From Athripsodes cinereus (Eukaryota > Arthropoda > Insecta > Trichoptera > Leptoceridae), in NCBI GenBank assembly GCA_947579605.1, contig OX388325.1, positions 5,079,572-5,143,571 of the forward strand: a stretch of DNA of 64,000 nucleotides, written 5' to 3'. Made by a program: the position numbers and the translations under genes. How positions within the stretch are numbered: the stretch's first letter is position 1; each line of letters begins with the position of its first letter. This document shows positions 42,801-53,276 of the stretch, piece after piece. The notes beneath the pieces were generated by a model. The model made no database searches. It was given only the letters and a program-made list of their open reading frames with translations, and was not told the origin of the DNA.

Positions 42801-45800
42801 AGTAAAATAAGCATATCAAATCACAGAAATGGTGATTTCTCCAATATAAGTCTTTGCTTTGCTGCACGACATCCGCAGACACATCACCGGGTTTGCCACC
42901 AGTTATGCCAGAAATAAGTTCATTCGTCGTTCCTGTGAAAATTATATCTGTATATTTCAGAGGGTTGACATATAATCTTACTCTTCCGCATTTCAGGGCT
43001 GAGATTGCATCAATGGCGATGGGTGTGTAGTGTTGGTGAGATGCTTGCATCTGTGCTTCGGGAGAAGTTCCCTTCAACTTTCCCATTTCCCTCTTCTATT
43101 AGCCACATTTTTTAATAGCCATTATCTATTTTTAAGTAACTTCTCTGGTTGTTATTTTGTTTTTCTTCTTTTGTATTTTAGTATTTGGTTTTGAATTATT
43201 ATTTTAAATTTCTTTTTAGCTGTGTCAGCATATTTGAATTATTCTGTAAATGGGTTAATATGATTTTAAATTGTAATATATTATATCTGTGTCAAACCTA
43301 TAGATGTGCCAATGAAATAATGAAAAAATAAGACCTCTCAACTTATAACCACATTATAGCCTGGAGGCTGGAGGTAGAGTCTCGACCTTATGCACACGAG
43401 GTTCGCGGTTTGATCCCAGGCCCCAGCAAACTCCCCTTTCACTACACAAGCTCTTAGCTTATTGTGAAAGGTGTGAAATAAGCTGTGAGTTGTCAATTTT
43501 GAGTGACTATTACAATAAATTTACTTTGCAGGAGAAATTACGTACTGAAATTCGGGACATTGTGAAGATCTGTGGCTATGCATTAATTGTATTTGATGAA
43601 ATAAATGATATCCCTCACGGAGTCTTGGATGTTCTCAAACCTATGATGGATCATCACGAGGAACTTAATGGTGTGGACTATAGGTATACCCTATTTTACT
43701 TGCTCTTTCAAGTAAACTGTATTATAAACTGCGAATAAATTTCCACGGGAGGGCTTTTAGTGTTGCCAGATCTATTCTGTGAAACCGCCACCAGCAAAAA
43801 GCATTATCTATCTTATAAATAAAAATGGATTGACCATGTATGTCACTCCATCACTTGAGAACCGAATTGGCTGATTCTTTTTTTATGTTCGTAATTATCA
43901 GGAGACGGTTTTCATGAAAGAAAATTTTTGGAAAATCCAACGGAAAAGTCGGAAATTTGTATTGTATTTTTGTATGAAAGTGACGTTTGTATGGCGGTGT
44001 CACGTGTTGACATAGCAAATTTTTTTATTAAATTCACCCTGGCGACACCTGGTAGGAACATCTGGTAAAAAATAATTTCTTTAATCTATTGATCCTATTG
44101 ATTACCTATTGAATGATTAAAACATTTTATCTTTTTATATATTTTTTTTAATTGCTGCTTTTGGTGGACTTTATCGTGACAGTGAAAATGACTGACAAGC
44201 TAAGAGATATCTAGCCCAAAATATTAGGGCCAGTCAGGTTACAGTTTAAAATATATCCTCAACATGCCCACAAAGTGTCTCGTGCGCCGTATTATAAAAT
44301 TTCCTTGCTTTGAAGTTTATTAATATTTTTTAAAACTTCACTTAGGCCAGTCTAGAGCCAATCCATAAACGATGGAACATCTTTTTAATTACTTAAACAT
44401 TATAATCGAGGGTATACAACCAAAATGCACAAAGTCAGACTTGTGCTACAAAAATTGACAAAAACTTTTCAAGTAATTAACATTTTTCCTATGTTTGAAT
44501 TTATTTGCAAAGCCTAAAAGTCATTTACTAATATCATCTTAATTAAAGTTTAAATAATACACGGCGAATTCATATTGATCTAAGTAATTTTTTTATCATT
44601 TAACTGCCACCAAGTCATCTCAAAACTAAAATGACTTAGTGCATTTTGGTTGTATACCCTCGAATATATTGTGATTTTACAATTAAGATGTTTGATTGGA
44701 TTTGAGGTGTAACCCCTTCCTTGTAATTATTATTTTTGCGGAACAATTTTGTTTTTTTTTTTACCTGGCAGGCAAATACGAATGCATATTTTTGTCACAG
44801 AATGGGCCACTTACAGACCTTACAGTCGTGGGGGATTATATTAAAAATGATCGAATTAAGTAAATTTGAGGTCGGGAAATACAAATATGTCAGTTAAATT
44901 TTTTTAAATATCTAAATTATGAAGAATTTCCAAAAATAAAATACAAAATTTTTGACGATTAGCAAAACACGTTAAATGGCTTTTGACAGCTGATGACGTC
45001 ACGGAGTCCCATGTGTGTATGAGATTATAATCTGTGGTGCGAAAGTTATTATGATTCACTGGACTCTGTGACGTCACAGTGCCATCATATAGTTTTTGAT
45101 CACTCCGAGAAAATCCAATTTTTAAAAGCTTATATCTAAGTAAATAGTGCAAATAAAAATAAAATAAATTTTGGTTGTGTTTGTTTCATACTAATTTACA
45201 ATTTTATGCAATAAAAAAATATCTGCAAGTGGCCCATTCCATTATTATTATTTGGATGATTTGTAAAGCGCCGTTTTGTGAAAAAAAATCCACCTCAAGA
45301 TGAAACCTTTTGTTGTTTTTAATTAGCTGTCAAATATTTGATGTTTCGTATGTTTACAGAAAGGTCATCTTTATCTTCCTATCCAACCTAGGTGGCTTGG
45401 AGATAGCATATAAATTTTACGAGATGAATGTCGATAGGGAAGAACTTGACATCGAAGACTTTAGTAAGATATTACAAGAAACACTTAGCGAGACTTTTGG
45501 TGCGTATAATATTTTAATTACCTATTTTAATTCTTAATGTTTGTTCTATAAATTTGTACCTGCAACTGTTAACTCACATTTTACTATTTTTGTCTGTCAA
45601 ATTGTTTTTTTTCTTTGCTATATGTTTAACTTGTAAAAGGCTCACAACGTGTACAATAAATAAATTACACAACACAGTTAGTTTTTCACTTAGATTTATT
45701 TAAAATCTTGAAAACTTTCATCAATGTAGATATATTGACATTTTCAAGAGAACTAAACAAGAAAAAACAAAAGTTAATGTCTAAGTATGAAAAATATAAA

Positions 45801-48375
45801 GGGGGTGGGATTGAGGTAGGGTGGCGGGTATGATAGTAGGGCAACCCCCCTAGGATGTCATAAGAAAGTAGGCAATGATGTTATCATTAAATATAAAAGA
45901 TATACGAGATAGGTAATTCAAAGAAAAAACATGTCATGCGGCCGATCAAATTTAGCATCCAGTTTTATACTGACGTTGGTTGTAAGACAATACATACATT
46001 GCTGATGCTTGAAGGACATTGATGTTGGAACTTATAAATTCTGAAAAAATGTTCCGCGCTACAAGTCTGGTATGTTAAAACAATATATAAGAAAAGTATA
46101 GAAAATTAACATCGTAGTTGGAAGTTTCCCCCCTCCTCTCTCGGAACTTAAGCAAAATATAAGGTGATTTTAAATTTGTTGCACAAAACTCACAGCTTAA
46201 CACGTTCGCTGCCTAATAAAAAATAAATTTCCTTCAAAAATGCCAGATATGTTTTTTCAAGTTTCCAATACTTACCACACATTGAAGGAGACCCACCGAC
46301 CACCCGGATAGCGCAGAAATCTGGGGACTTCCATTTATCTGAATTCTACACTGCACAAAGTTTGTCCACACCCGAGGCGCCATAGTGGGCAGCCTGAGGG
46401 GCTGGCTGGCCAAAAACAACCCCGTGTGTGGAATCTTTTGACTACACTCCTTCGATGTCCCTCTAGCCGAGAGAAGCAAATACATTCATCCAATACTTAC
46501 CAATTGAATTTAATTTATGCAAATTAAAATTGTGGTACATTTGTTTTACTCTAGAATAAGAAATACATGCAAATACAATGCTCGCCAGCAATGTCCACGT
46601 AAACTAATGAGTGCATAGTTAATGTGAATGTTCACGGATCCGTGTAGTGGGCACAAAGAGCTAGTCGCATGATACACAGATCCGTGTATTAGGCAGCGAA
46701 CGTGTTAAATAGCATTCACATTGCTTCACTTTGGATGATCATCCAGAGTGTCAGGGTCAAGCCTCTTCATCCAAAATGAACACTTCTATTCACACTTGTT
46801 CATCCCTGGTTAACAGACACTGGTGTAGATGGATGGATTGTAGTATCTCTTCATATATATATTTTAGGAGACGACACAGGAGAATTCAGTCTAGTTGTCT
46901 CTGCTCTGATTGATCACTACATACCATTCCTTCCGTTAGAAATAGAACATGTGGAGAAATGCATTATAGCAGAATTCCAAAAACAGGGAATGCCGCATGT
47001 ATCGGGACAATTAGTGGAGTAAGTATATATATACCAAATATTTTTTCGGTGTACGTATTGCTTTTTTTAATTTCCAAAATTCCCATTGATAGATAATCTT
47101 TATTAAATAAAGGCTATTATAATGTCCCTCTTCTGACTAACTGTCGTATCTGACATTTTTGGCGAAATCAAGTTATGATCACCAATGTGTACTTATATGT
47201 GCCCTGCATGTTCTCACTGAAGATCACACCTGTAACTGTTACCGTTATCCTGAAATAGCCTTCTGATTTGTTGTCGTATTTACAAATTATTCTAAATAAA
47301 ATGTGTTATATCTACTAATTCCTTAAAGTTTCATCACAAAAATGATTCTGAGATATATAAGAATAGGTAGAAATAAAATAATGTAATATATTTACACTGT
47401 ATCATATAACTAGGAGAGACAAAAATATGCACGGCAAAACACAAAAAACGCTCTCCTGAACAATTTACATTTAGGCAGTTACGACTGTTAGTCAGAAGAG
47501 GGAAGATATTAAGGGGTATATGTAAACATGTCATCACATTTTTTCTTATGTAAACTAATTTGTTTATTTTGTTAGGTATGTGAATGATGATGTGCAAGAA
47601 AAATAAAATTAGTATCTACATGTGCTATAGAATGTAATCATACTTCAAAATATTTCAATTCACAATATTTTTTTAGGCGTTGTTTTGTTTTAACAAAAAA
47701 TTGTATTTTTTTATTTATGTATATTTCAAAACATAACTCGTTTTCAAGACAGATGAATATGTCATTTAAAAGAGCATAACAAGGACTACAATACTATGTT
47801 TATAATTTTTTCATTGTTTAACCGGATTTGGGTGCAGATGACAAAACCAATCAGAAACCTCGATTGGAGAACCATATGTCTACACAATGCAACATTGTGT
47901 AGAATCTAATCGGAAGAAGTGAGAAAAGTGTACCAACGCTTACAAATTGGCTCTAGGCGGGCTTAAGTGATCACTTTCGGAGTCCATGGATAACATTAAC
48001 CAATTCCACCATTCTCACAGTCACGACACCTTTCTCATCACTTTTTCCGATTAGATTTTACACAATGTTGTATTGTGTAGACATGGTTCTCCAATCGAGG
48101 TTTCTGATTGGTTTCTACAATACCATGTTTGTAAGCCACTTGGGCCGAAATTCGAGATGGTGCAGTTTCGCTCCGGCGGCGTGCAGTAAAAATTATTATA
48201 CGAGTATGTATTTTTTATCATTTCATCAAAAAATATATGTTGTTTTATTTTATTTTGCAGTAAGATAATGGATTATCTCACATACATGGATTTTTCGGAA
48301 GACTTATTCGTTGAAAGTGGATGCAAGAGAATAAAAAATCAAGTACCACGTTACTTATTTAGAGATGATTTATAA
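36855..48375 (+). CDS. Torsin B, AAA+ torsin-like ATPase (six exons)
   Basis: Joined exons (36819/)36855-36963, 38620-38888, 43532-43683, 45360-45499, 46868-47018 and 48261-48375 give 311 aa (323 from the in-frame ATG at 36819). GT-AG introns have phases 1, 0, 2, 1, 2. I prefer the ATG at 36855: it has A at -3 and starts directly with the hydrophobic signal (residues ~4-21); the 36819 ATG abuts a GATCCAG acceptor. The C-x5-CC segment of torsin A is gone, leaving one Cys. LFGQ is at 45-48, Walker A GTPGTGKS at 80-87 (Ser, not the torsin Asn), Walker B IVFDE ending at 149 and sensor 1 Asn 186. The SALIDHYIPFLPLE block is near 235-248 and SGCK at 293-296. The C-terminus is short and ends RDDL, KDEL-like. 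AATAAA follows two bases after the stop (48377-48382). Probably an ER-lumen ATPase; client unknown. Confidence 0.88.
36964..38148. other. Torsin B intron 1 with LINE remnants
   Basis: 37030-37180 has a GATCTTTTATCAATAAC / CCCCTAACCCC segment like the LINE flank at 49205-49345. 37275-37420 is an L-tail repeat ending GATGATGTGCAAGAAGAATAAAA. 37755-37800 is an inverted L-tail piece. Confidence 0.4.
38149..38532. mobile_element. piggyBac-like MITE P3, interrupted by SINE-B
   Basis: TTAA at 38145-38148 and 38533-38536. Ends CCCTACAATGCGCGAAGTGACT and its near complement (19 of 22). SINE-B sits inside at about 38276-38443. It ends 87 bp before torsin B exon 2. Confidence 0.7.
38276..38443 (+). mobile_element. 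SINE-B copy (tRNA-derived)
   Basis: tRNA-like head with GGTTCGATCCCAGG B-box, then ACACAAGCTTTTAGCTTACT and TTTGGGTTTATGAC, ending in a T run that could stop pol III. Confidence 0.75.
39066..39200 (+). mobile_element. SINE-A, left half
   Basis: tRNA-like head GTGTGGCGCAGAGGTAACAC, B-box GGTTCGATTCCCGG, then TCTGGGTGTTACATGTATAT. The element resumes at 42147 after a LINE insertion, with TTTA duplicated at the junction. Confidence 0.8.
39201..42146 (-). mobile_element. CR1/L2-like LINE inserted in SINE-A
   Basis: The 3' end is at 39201 with an (AAT)n tail on the minus strand. The 3' UTR contains AAGCGCCGTTTTGTG, which marks short tail copies at 45241-45298, 51120-51190 and 26833-26920. The 5' end is near 42146. 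It lies in torsin B intron 2, antisense to the gene. Confidence 0.85.
39279..42120 (-). CDS. LINE endonuclease-reverse transcriptase with internal deletion
   Basis: The frame 42120-39580 (846 aa) holds an N-terminal apurinic-type endonuclease (SWNARS, ISETW, ITGDIN, VLSDHS in order, residues ~60-280). The reverse transcriptase follows: motif A SFLDMSAAFDTVDHS, motif B GVPQGSVLGP and motif C YADD near residue 735. At about 39610 the protein jumps to a different frame that continues L-H-W-L-K-C-P and the C-terminal block MAPEYIMELCGR...VVWNRLP...FKNQLKTYLF. The normal ~80-100 residue stretch between these is missing, so a deletion of coding sequence also shifted the frame. The rest is undisturbed, so the insertion is probably recent. 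ORF1 is not seen. Confidence 0.85.
42147..42255 (+). mobile_element. SINE-A, right half
   Basis: TTTAGTGCATTGTATATATG, then CCCATAATACAAGATTCATA and GGGACTAGCTCGATCTG, completing the element begun at 39066, as shown by the uninterrupted copy at 50755-50990. Confidence 0.8.
42435..42652. mobile_element. hAT-like MITE
   Basis: Ends CAGTGGTTCCCAAAGTTG and ...AGTTTGGGAAATAGT, the CAG-GGTTCCCAA type terminal repeat of hAT elements. Confidence 0.6.
42751..43086 (-). CDS. Unassigned open frame in torsin B intron 2
   Basis: 111 codons starting ATG-GGA-AAG. The first ~80 residues have balanced, non-repetitive composition with a GTTNELISGITGGKPGD segment. The last ~25 are hydrophobic and probably random. 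No family recognised. It could be a remnant of a retrogene or of a transposon protein. There is no upstream promoter evidence. Confidence 0.25.
   Translation of the reverse strand: MGKLKGTSPEAQMQASHQHYTPIAIDAISALKCGRVRLYVNPLKYTDIIFTGTTNELISGITGGKPGDVSADVVQQSKDLYWRNHHFCDLICLFYLSLLSESQISSHFSHI
43357..43476 (+). mobile_element. SINE-B copy, 3'-shortened
   Basis: Head with GCGGTTTGATCCCAGGCC B-box and CACAAGCTCTTAGCTTATTG. It ends about 55 bp before torsin B exon 3. Confidence 0.65.
43800..44090. repeat. Possible degraded Helitron end
   Basis: TCTTATAAATAAAAATGGAT followed by GAACCGAATTGGCTGATTC resembles left ends of arthropod Helitrons. No CTAG end was located. Confidence 0.3.
44406..44663. 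mobile_element. MITE with 25-bp ends (family M8)
   Basis: TCGAGGGTATACAACCAAAATGCAC and the exact complement at the right end, non-coding interior. In torsin B intron 3. Confidence 0.75.
44800..45239. mobile_element. MITE family M9
   Basis: Ends GAATGGGCCACTTACAGA and TCTGCAAGTGGCCCATTC. Two GACGTCAC/GTGACGTC words lie inverted inside (about 44995 and 45070). Confidence 0.7.
45241..45298 (-). mobile_element. LINE tail, 5'-truncated copy
   Basis: 58 bp matching the 3' end of the LINE at 39201, including the ATT repeat, directly abutting MITE M9 and ending ~60 bp before torsin B exon 4. Confidence 0.75.
45500..46196. other. Torsin B intron 4, first part
   Basis: Holds a half copy of the 22.4-kb palindrome (45678-45760) and a fragment GCTTGAAGGACATTGATGTTGG (46006-46060) of the repeat seen at 55315-56000 and 63920-64000. 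Confidence 0.4.
46201..46704. mobile_element. piggyBac-like MITE P2
   Basis: TTAA on both sides (46197-46200, 46705-46708) and perfect 17-bp ends CACGTTCGCTGCCTAAT. Two copies of a GGATCCGTGTA/GATCCGTGTA word are near the right end. In torsin B intron 4, ~160 bp before exon 5. Confidence 0.8.
47843..48115. mobile_element. Foldback MITE family M4
   Basis: Arms of ~70 bp beginning AAACCAATCAGAAACCTCGA, with ACAATGCAACATTGTGTAG inner palindromes. In torsin B intron 5, ending 145 bp before exon 6. Confidence 0.75.
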
Positions 48376-48641
48376 TAATAAATTTCTGTAACTGTTTTTC
48401 AACACGCATGACGTTAATTTTATTTTTATTTTTATTTATTGCATTCCAATATACATTTACATGTAAATAAATATATGGGAGACATAAAAAGTACATAAAA
48501 GCAAATTCAATAAGACTGTAATAACCAGGACAAATTGCTTTACTACACGTATGTACCTAATTGCCTCGAGTTTGCGTCTGTGGTTTGGAGTCCCCAATAT
48601 ATAACTTATATCAACAGGTTGGAAAGGATACAAAATAAATC

Positions 48642-48896
48642 TGTACCTGAGAGCCATTTAGTCTTAAGTGCTAAAATGCCATTTTCAAATTCAATTTTTT
48701 AATTGTAAAAATCTCAACATTTTACTACTAATAAGCTGTATATTATAGTATATACAGCTTATTACATAGACCCAATAGTATAGACCCTAAATATTTCTGT
48801 ACTTAAGACTCAGGACTTATGTGTTATTTTAGTTTTTTTCGTAGCTTTGGCATTTTTGTCAAAAATGCACTTAAGTCCTAATGGCTCTCAGGTACA
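48642..48896. mobile_element. MITE family M6
   Basis: Ends TGTACCTGAGAGCCATTTAG and its near complement. It lies 3' of torsin B. Confidence 0.75.
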
Positions 48897-49345
48897 GAAA
48901 TTTTTAAAACACTTTAGATGCTTTTTGTCTTTTGAAAACACGCGCCTGTCTACACGTCATCATCAAATGATTAGTTTGGAGAACAGACGTACCTTAAGCG
49001 ATATGAGTGTTTTATACAAAATACTTCATAACGTTGTTGATAATAATTATTTGCTAAGTAAAATTTTCATCAATTGCCCAACTAGATTTACCAGGACGAC
49101 CCTTACTTCCAAACAGCCTAGGTGCAGCACTAATTATCTCCAAAGTTCATTAGTTCACCGGTCATGTGACAATATTATTACAATGCCTTTTCTGTAGACA
49201 TAGATATTTTTCATGAATCCATTTCTAGTTTTAAGAGGATGATCGCTAGATCGCTGACAGATTCTGGGTCTCGGCGGGCAAAGGCAGGGGTCCTCCGCTC
49301 TATTGATGTCGTCCTTTCCCCTAACCGTTTCTGTCCCTAATCCTT
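48897..49345 (+). pseudogene. LINE C-terminal fragment
   Basis: The frame with RRTLSDMSVLYKILHNVVD and a C-rich continuation is the region downstream of the reverse transcriptase in CR1/Jockey-like proteins. It shifts frame after 49197. Confidence 0.6.
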
Positions 49346-50754
49346 CCCTTACTGTAGGTTTTATCTTTATGATGTATGCGCATGATTGGCAGGTTTTCGG
49401 ACTCGACAGTGTATCATTAAAATTCTCATGTATTTTTTTTCTTTCACTGTAGTATGTATGTATTTCACATGGTAAGATTTATTTTGTAATGTGTTAGCAA
49501 ACTTTACTGGTTGTGTATGTGTCAACTTTTTTTTATTATTTGTATTACTTATGTATTGTAATAACTGTATGTTTGCGTAAACTACAAAATAATATAAAAT
49601 AAAATAAAAACAACAATACTCAATCCAAAAATAATATGATAAATAAATTATTCAATAATATTTAATAAAAGTTAATCAATATAAGAGAAATAAAATAGAA
49701 TCAGTCACAAATTATAATAATTAGGAAGTTCATTCAAATACGAAACTAATAATATGGATAAATATGGATTAATATAATAAGTGTAAATATTTAAAATTGT
49801 GTTGTTTTTTACTTTATTACTTATCATTTTTGTAGTAATGACTGAAGAACTCTTTGTATTGTATGATTGTTTTTTTTTGTATGGTGCGTAAGATATTTAT
49901 TTGAAACATATTTTATTTGAATTATTTTTATTATTTAATTATTGATGTTCAAATAGGTAATAAATTTTCGATGTTTTGATGCATTGTATTAGAAGGGATG
50001 GTGTACACTCACTACGCTTTCTGAGTCGGGGGCATTCTCTTGGATAGTTTTGTCGGCCAATAGTGTGGCTCTGTCCGAATGGTGATTGTGTAGTGGAATG
50101 TATTTTGTTTAGTTTTTAAGAGGCCCCTTTAGCAAAAACGGTAAAACATTCCATTTTCAACAAGTTTGGTATACTCTAAACTTGATTTTAGCTTCATAGT
50201 TTGTTAACAAAAAAGCGAATTTTTAAAAATCGAATTTGGGGATGTGTTATGCACGTTATGCACACATAAATGCACGAGGATCGTACAAATTTTCATTTTT
50301 TTTTTTAATATTACGAATACTTGGGTAGTCATTACAATTATAGATCAAATTATTTTTTTGTTTTTTTCATGGATATTGACCGATTTAAAAAATATTTTTT
50401 TTTGATAAAATTTCTCATATTTTGAAACCAAAAATCACCACATGAACTCGATATTTTATATACTAAAAAAAGTTTACTAAAATCTATAATATTTATTTGC
50501 TTGATAAGATAATAAAAAATATATTTATTTTACAAATAATTTGTATTTTGATATAACAAAGAGTACCTAAACAAATATCATCAGTCTGCGATTTATTTAT
50601 TTTTTTATTTTAACAAATCAATATGTTTGCAAGGGTCAACAAGTTTTTGCAGTTTTTCTATCAAATTTGTTGAAAATTCAATATATTACCATTTTTCTTG
50701 AACGGGGCCGTTAAGTTTTTTTTTTTTAATATTATTATTATTATTTTTTTAACA
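49346..50754. other. Spacer between torsin B and C
   Basis: Very AT-rich. 49590-49790 resembles 30960-31300. No gene recognised. Confidence 0.3.
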
Positions 50755-50990
50755 TGTATAGACAATTCACACATACCGAGCTAGTCCCAAACTAAGATAT
50801 GAATCTTGTATTATGGGTACTAACATGACGATACACATATATACAATGCACTAAGCACATATACATGTAACACCCAGACCCAGGACAATTTGAAAAAGGT
50901 CATTCTTCATTTTGCCCTGGCCGGGAATCGAACCCGGGACCTCGTGACTCAAAGGCGTTAGCCTCCGCGCCACATGGGTCGCCATTGCTA
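50755..50990 (-). mobile_element. SINE-A copy, uninterrupted
   Basis: Minus-strand tRNA-like head with GGTTCGATTCCCGGCC, then the full body to AATTGTCTATACATG. It provides the reference for the split copy at 39066/42147. Confidence 0.75.
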
Positions 50991-51119
50991 ATAAGTTTGT
51001 TTTATTTTAGTTTGATGTGAATAATGTTATGATTATTGTAAGTTTTTTATTTTTTGTGTACATAACTCCCCGCGGAGTTGAAGACTGTAAATGTGAGAGG
51101 TGTCATTTTTTAGATAATA

Positions 51120-51190
51120 AATAATGATAATAATAATCTGGACAATTTATTTAGCGCCGTTTTGTGATACAAACCACCGCAAGGTCGTAT
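51120..51190 (-). mobile_element. LINE tail, 5'-truncated copy
   Basis: AATAATAATCTGGACAATTT then AGCGCCGTTTTGTGA, like the 3' end of the 39201 LINE but more diverged. Confidence 0.55.
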
Positions 51191-51391
51191 TTTCAGTTTT
51201 TTTAAATTTATTTATTGTTATTATCAAATTTTGATATACAATCGATTCCGCTTAATTGGGACACATCGGGACTTGGGCATTTTGTCCCAATTAGCGAATT
51301 TCATTTTTTTTTTAATTCACTTATTTGGTTATGGCAAATAAGGCCATTAACCAATTATACAATGCATATTTTTTTTTCAATAATTTTATTT

Positions 51392-51646
51392 TACTACTAC
51401 TACCTATACCATCACGGCATATCCCACAAGTGGGGTAGCTAGCAGACCAGCTGCATGTAAGAAACATGCAAACTGTCTTCTTCGTGCCAATATAAAATCA
51501 AGACATTCAGGATGGGTGGCAAACTTCATCGCTGAATTTAAAATGTAAAATGTCTTAATTTTTTCGAACACCTGCCTTTTACAGGACACTCGAAAACTTA
51601 AGGAGAAGAGTGGGAGACCAATTCTTTACCGGATGCTCCACGGGAT
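51392..51646 (-). mobile_element. SINE-R copy nested in T3
   Basis: Full-length minus-strand copy from CCCGTGGAGCATCCGG to CCGTGATGGTATAGGTAG. Confidence 0.7.
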
Positions 51647-51996
51647 TTTATTTTATAAACTCTTGGAAACTGTTAATGACATATAGGTAATATAAATTAT
51701 CATATAAATTATAAATATATGTAATATAACCTTTTGAGAAAAAAAATAAATTCCTAATTAAAATAATAAATGGGTTGGTACATACAATTTCATTCAATGT
51801 AAAACGAGTCATGTGTAGTCTGTCATATCAAATTCTTTGTACATATTTTTTCTTGAGAATATGACGTGTACAACATAATATGTGCTGTGATCTTAAATTA
51901 ATTGTCCCAATTAAACGGAATGTTGTCCCAATTAAACATATAAATTTACTATTGGTTTCATGGTTAGGTTTCTGTTCTTTGAGATTTGTCCCAAAT

Positions 51997-52895
51997 ATTT
52001 TGAATGTTTTTTAAATATTCTACAATGCACATCCGTTACTTGATTTTTTTAATTTTTTTATTTAAAATCGCGATCGATTTCGGTAAACCTTTACCATTGA
52101 CGAGCGAGATAATACTGACTAATATTTTTGTTAAAACATCTACAAAAACAAAATAATTGAAAACAATAGCTGCACCTGTTAAGGATTAGGCATTGTAAAC
52201 ATTGTGAGAAGAGGTGATTTATAATGATTTATTACTTTATTTACAATATTTACGTTTGAATTCAAAGCTTTATTAATTTCTAATGTTTCCAAAGAACATA
52301 GTTTAAAATAATTATTAATATTTGTATATTTAAAGGAACTATTTGTTTTTACGAAATTGTGATCAAATTCAATTATATGATTCGCGAACTCGGAATAATT
52401 ACTATTTTTAAGGCAAAGTTCGTGCTCTCTAAGTCTAGTTTTAAAATTTCTTTTGGTCATACCTATATATGTAGCATCGCAGTCATCACACTTAAGTGTG
52501 TACACTCCATTTTTTTGCAAGGGTTCTGTGGGATCTTTATTATTTAACAAATTAGATAATTTATTATTAGTGTAATATGCTGGAGTAATAGTGTCCGGTA
52601 ACGAGCCAGTAATCTTAGAAGTTAACCCCCCCACAAAAAGAATTATTGTAAATAAAGTAATAAATCATTATAAATCACCTCTTCTCACAATGTTTACAAT
52701 GCCTAATCCTTAACAGGTGCAGCTATTGTTTTCAATTATTTTGTTTTTGTAGATGTTTTAACAAAAATATTAGTCAGTATTATCTCGCTCGTCAATGGTA
52801 AAGGTTTACCGAAATCGATCGCGATTTTAAATAAAAAAATTAAAAAAATCAAGTAACGGATGTGCATTGTAGAATATTTAAAAAACATTCAAAAT
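51997..52895 (-). mobile_element. Penelope-like element, GIY-YIG end with inverted arms
   Basis: Nearly identical inverted arms of 252 bp (51997-52248 and 52644-52895) flank the end of a PLE reading frame. The left arm contains the last codons plus the 3' non-coding part, so the right arm is an inverted duplicate of the element's own 3' end. Reverse transcriptase is missing. Confidence 0.75.
52179..52634 (-). CDS. PLE C-terminal GIY-YIG endonuclease (partial)
   Basis: 151 codons. GVYTLKC-DDC-DATYIGMTKRNFKTRLREH is the GIY-YIG core: the GVY and YIG strands, the conserved Arg and a following His/Glu helix. The CxxC pair before YIG is typical of PLE endonucleases. The expected downstream HI-x-E-FDH and final LE-x-x-EI segments are present. 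PLE proteins join this nuclease to the C-terminus of a reverse transcriptase, which is absent here. Confidence 0.85.
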   Translation of the reverse strand: MGGLTSKITGSLPDTITPAYYTNNKLSNLLNNKDPTEPLQKNGVYTLKCDDCDATYIGMTKRNFKTRLREHELCLKNSNYSEFANHIIEFDHNFVKTNSSFKYTNINNYFKLCSLETLEINKALNSNVNIVNKVINHYKSPLLTMFTMPNP

Positions 52896-53276
52896 GTCTC
52901 GTAACTGTTACATAGTTAATCCTTCTAAAATAACTGATATTGTCCCAAATATGCGGCTGTCCTAATTAAGCGGAATCGACTGTATTTTATAATTTTAATT
53001 AAACTATTAAAAAAATTTAATGCATTTGTAATTGTCACAAATTTGAAATATGAAACAATTATGTGAGTTCCAGTTGTGGGCTTTATTATTTGTCACAAAT
53101 TTTATCCACTAGTTCATTTGTTTTTACATTTGTAATTTTTAATTAGTTTGTAAATAATTTAACACTCAAAAAACAATTATATTTATAAAACTATTGAAAC
53201 TTAAAACACTGTATTAAAATTTTGTTATTTTGAATCATTATTAGATAATATTTTAATTTTAAAAAATGAGACCTCA

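Larger units (their letters stand above)
51239..52982. mobile_element. Tigger/mariner-like element T3 with two nested insertions
   Basis: Ends CAATCGATTCCGCTTAATTG and CTAATTAAGCGGAATCGACTG flanked by TA. Internal TGTCCCAATTA words mark its own sequence. SINE-R (51392-51646) and a PLE (51997-52895) lie inside. No transposase is visible. Confidence 0.7.
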
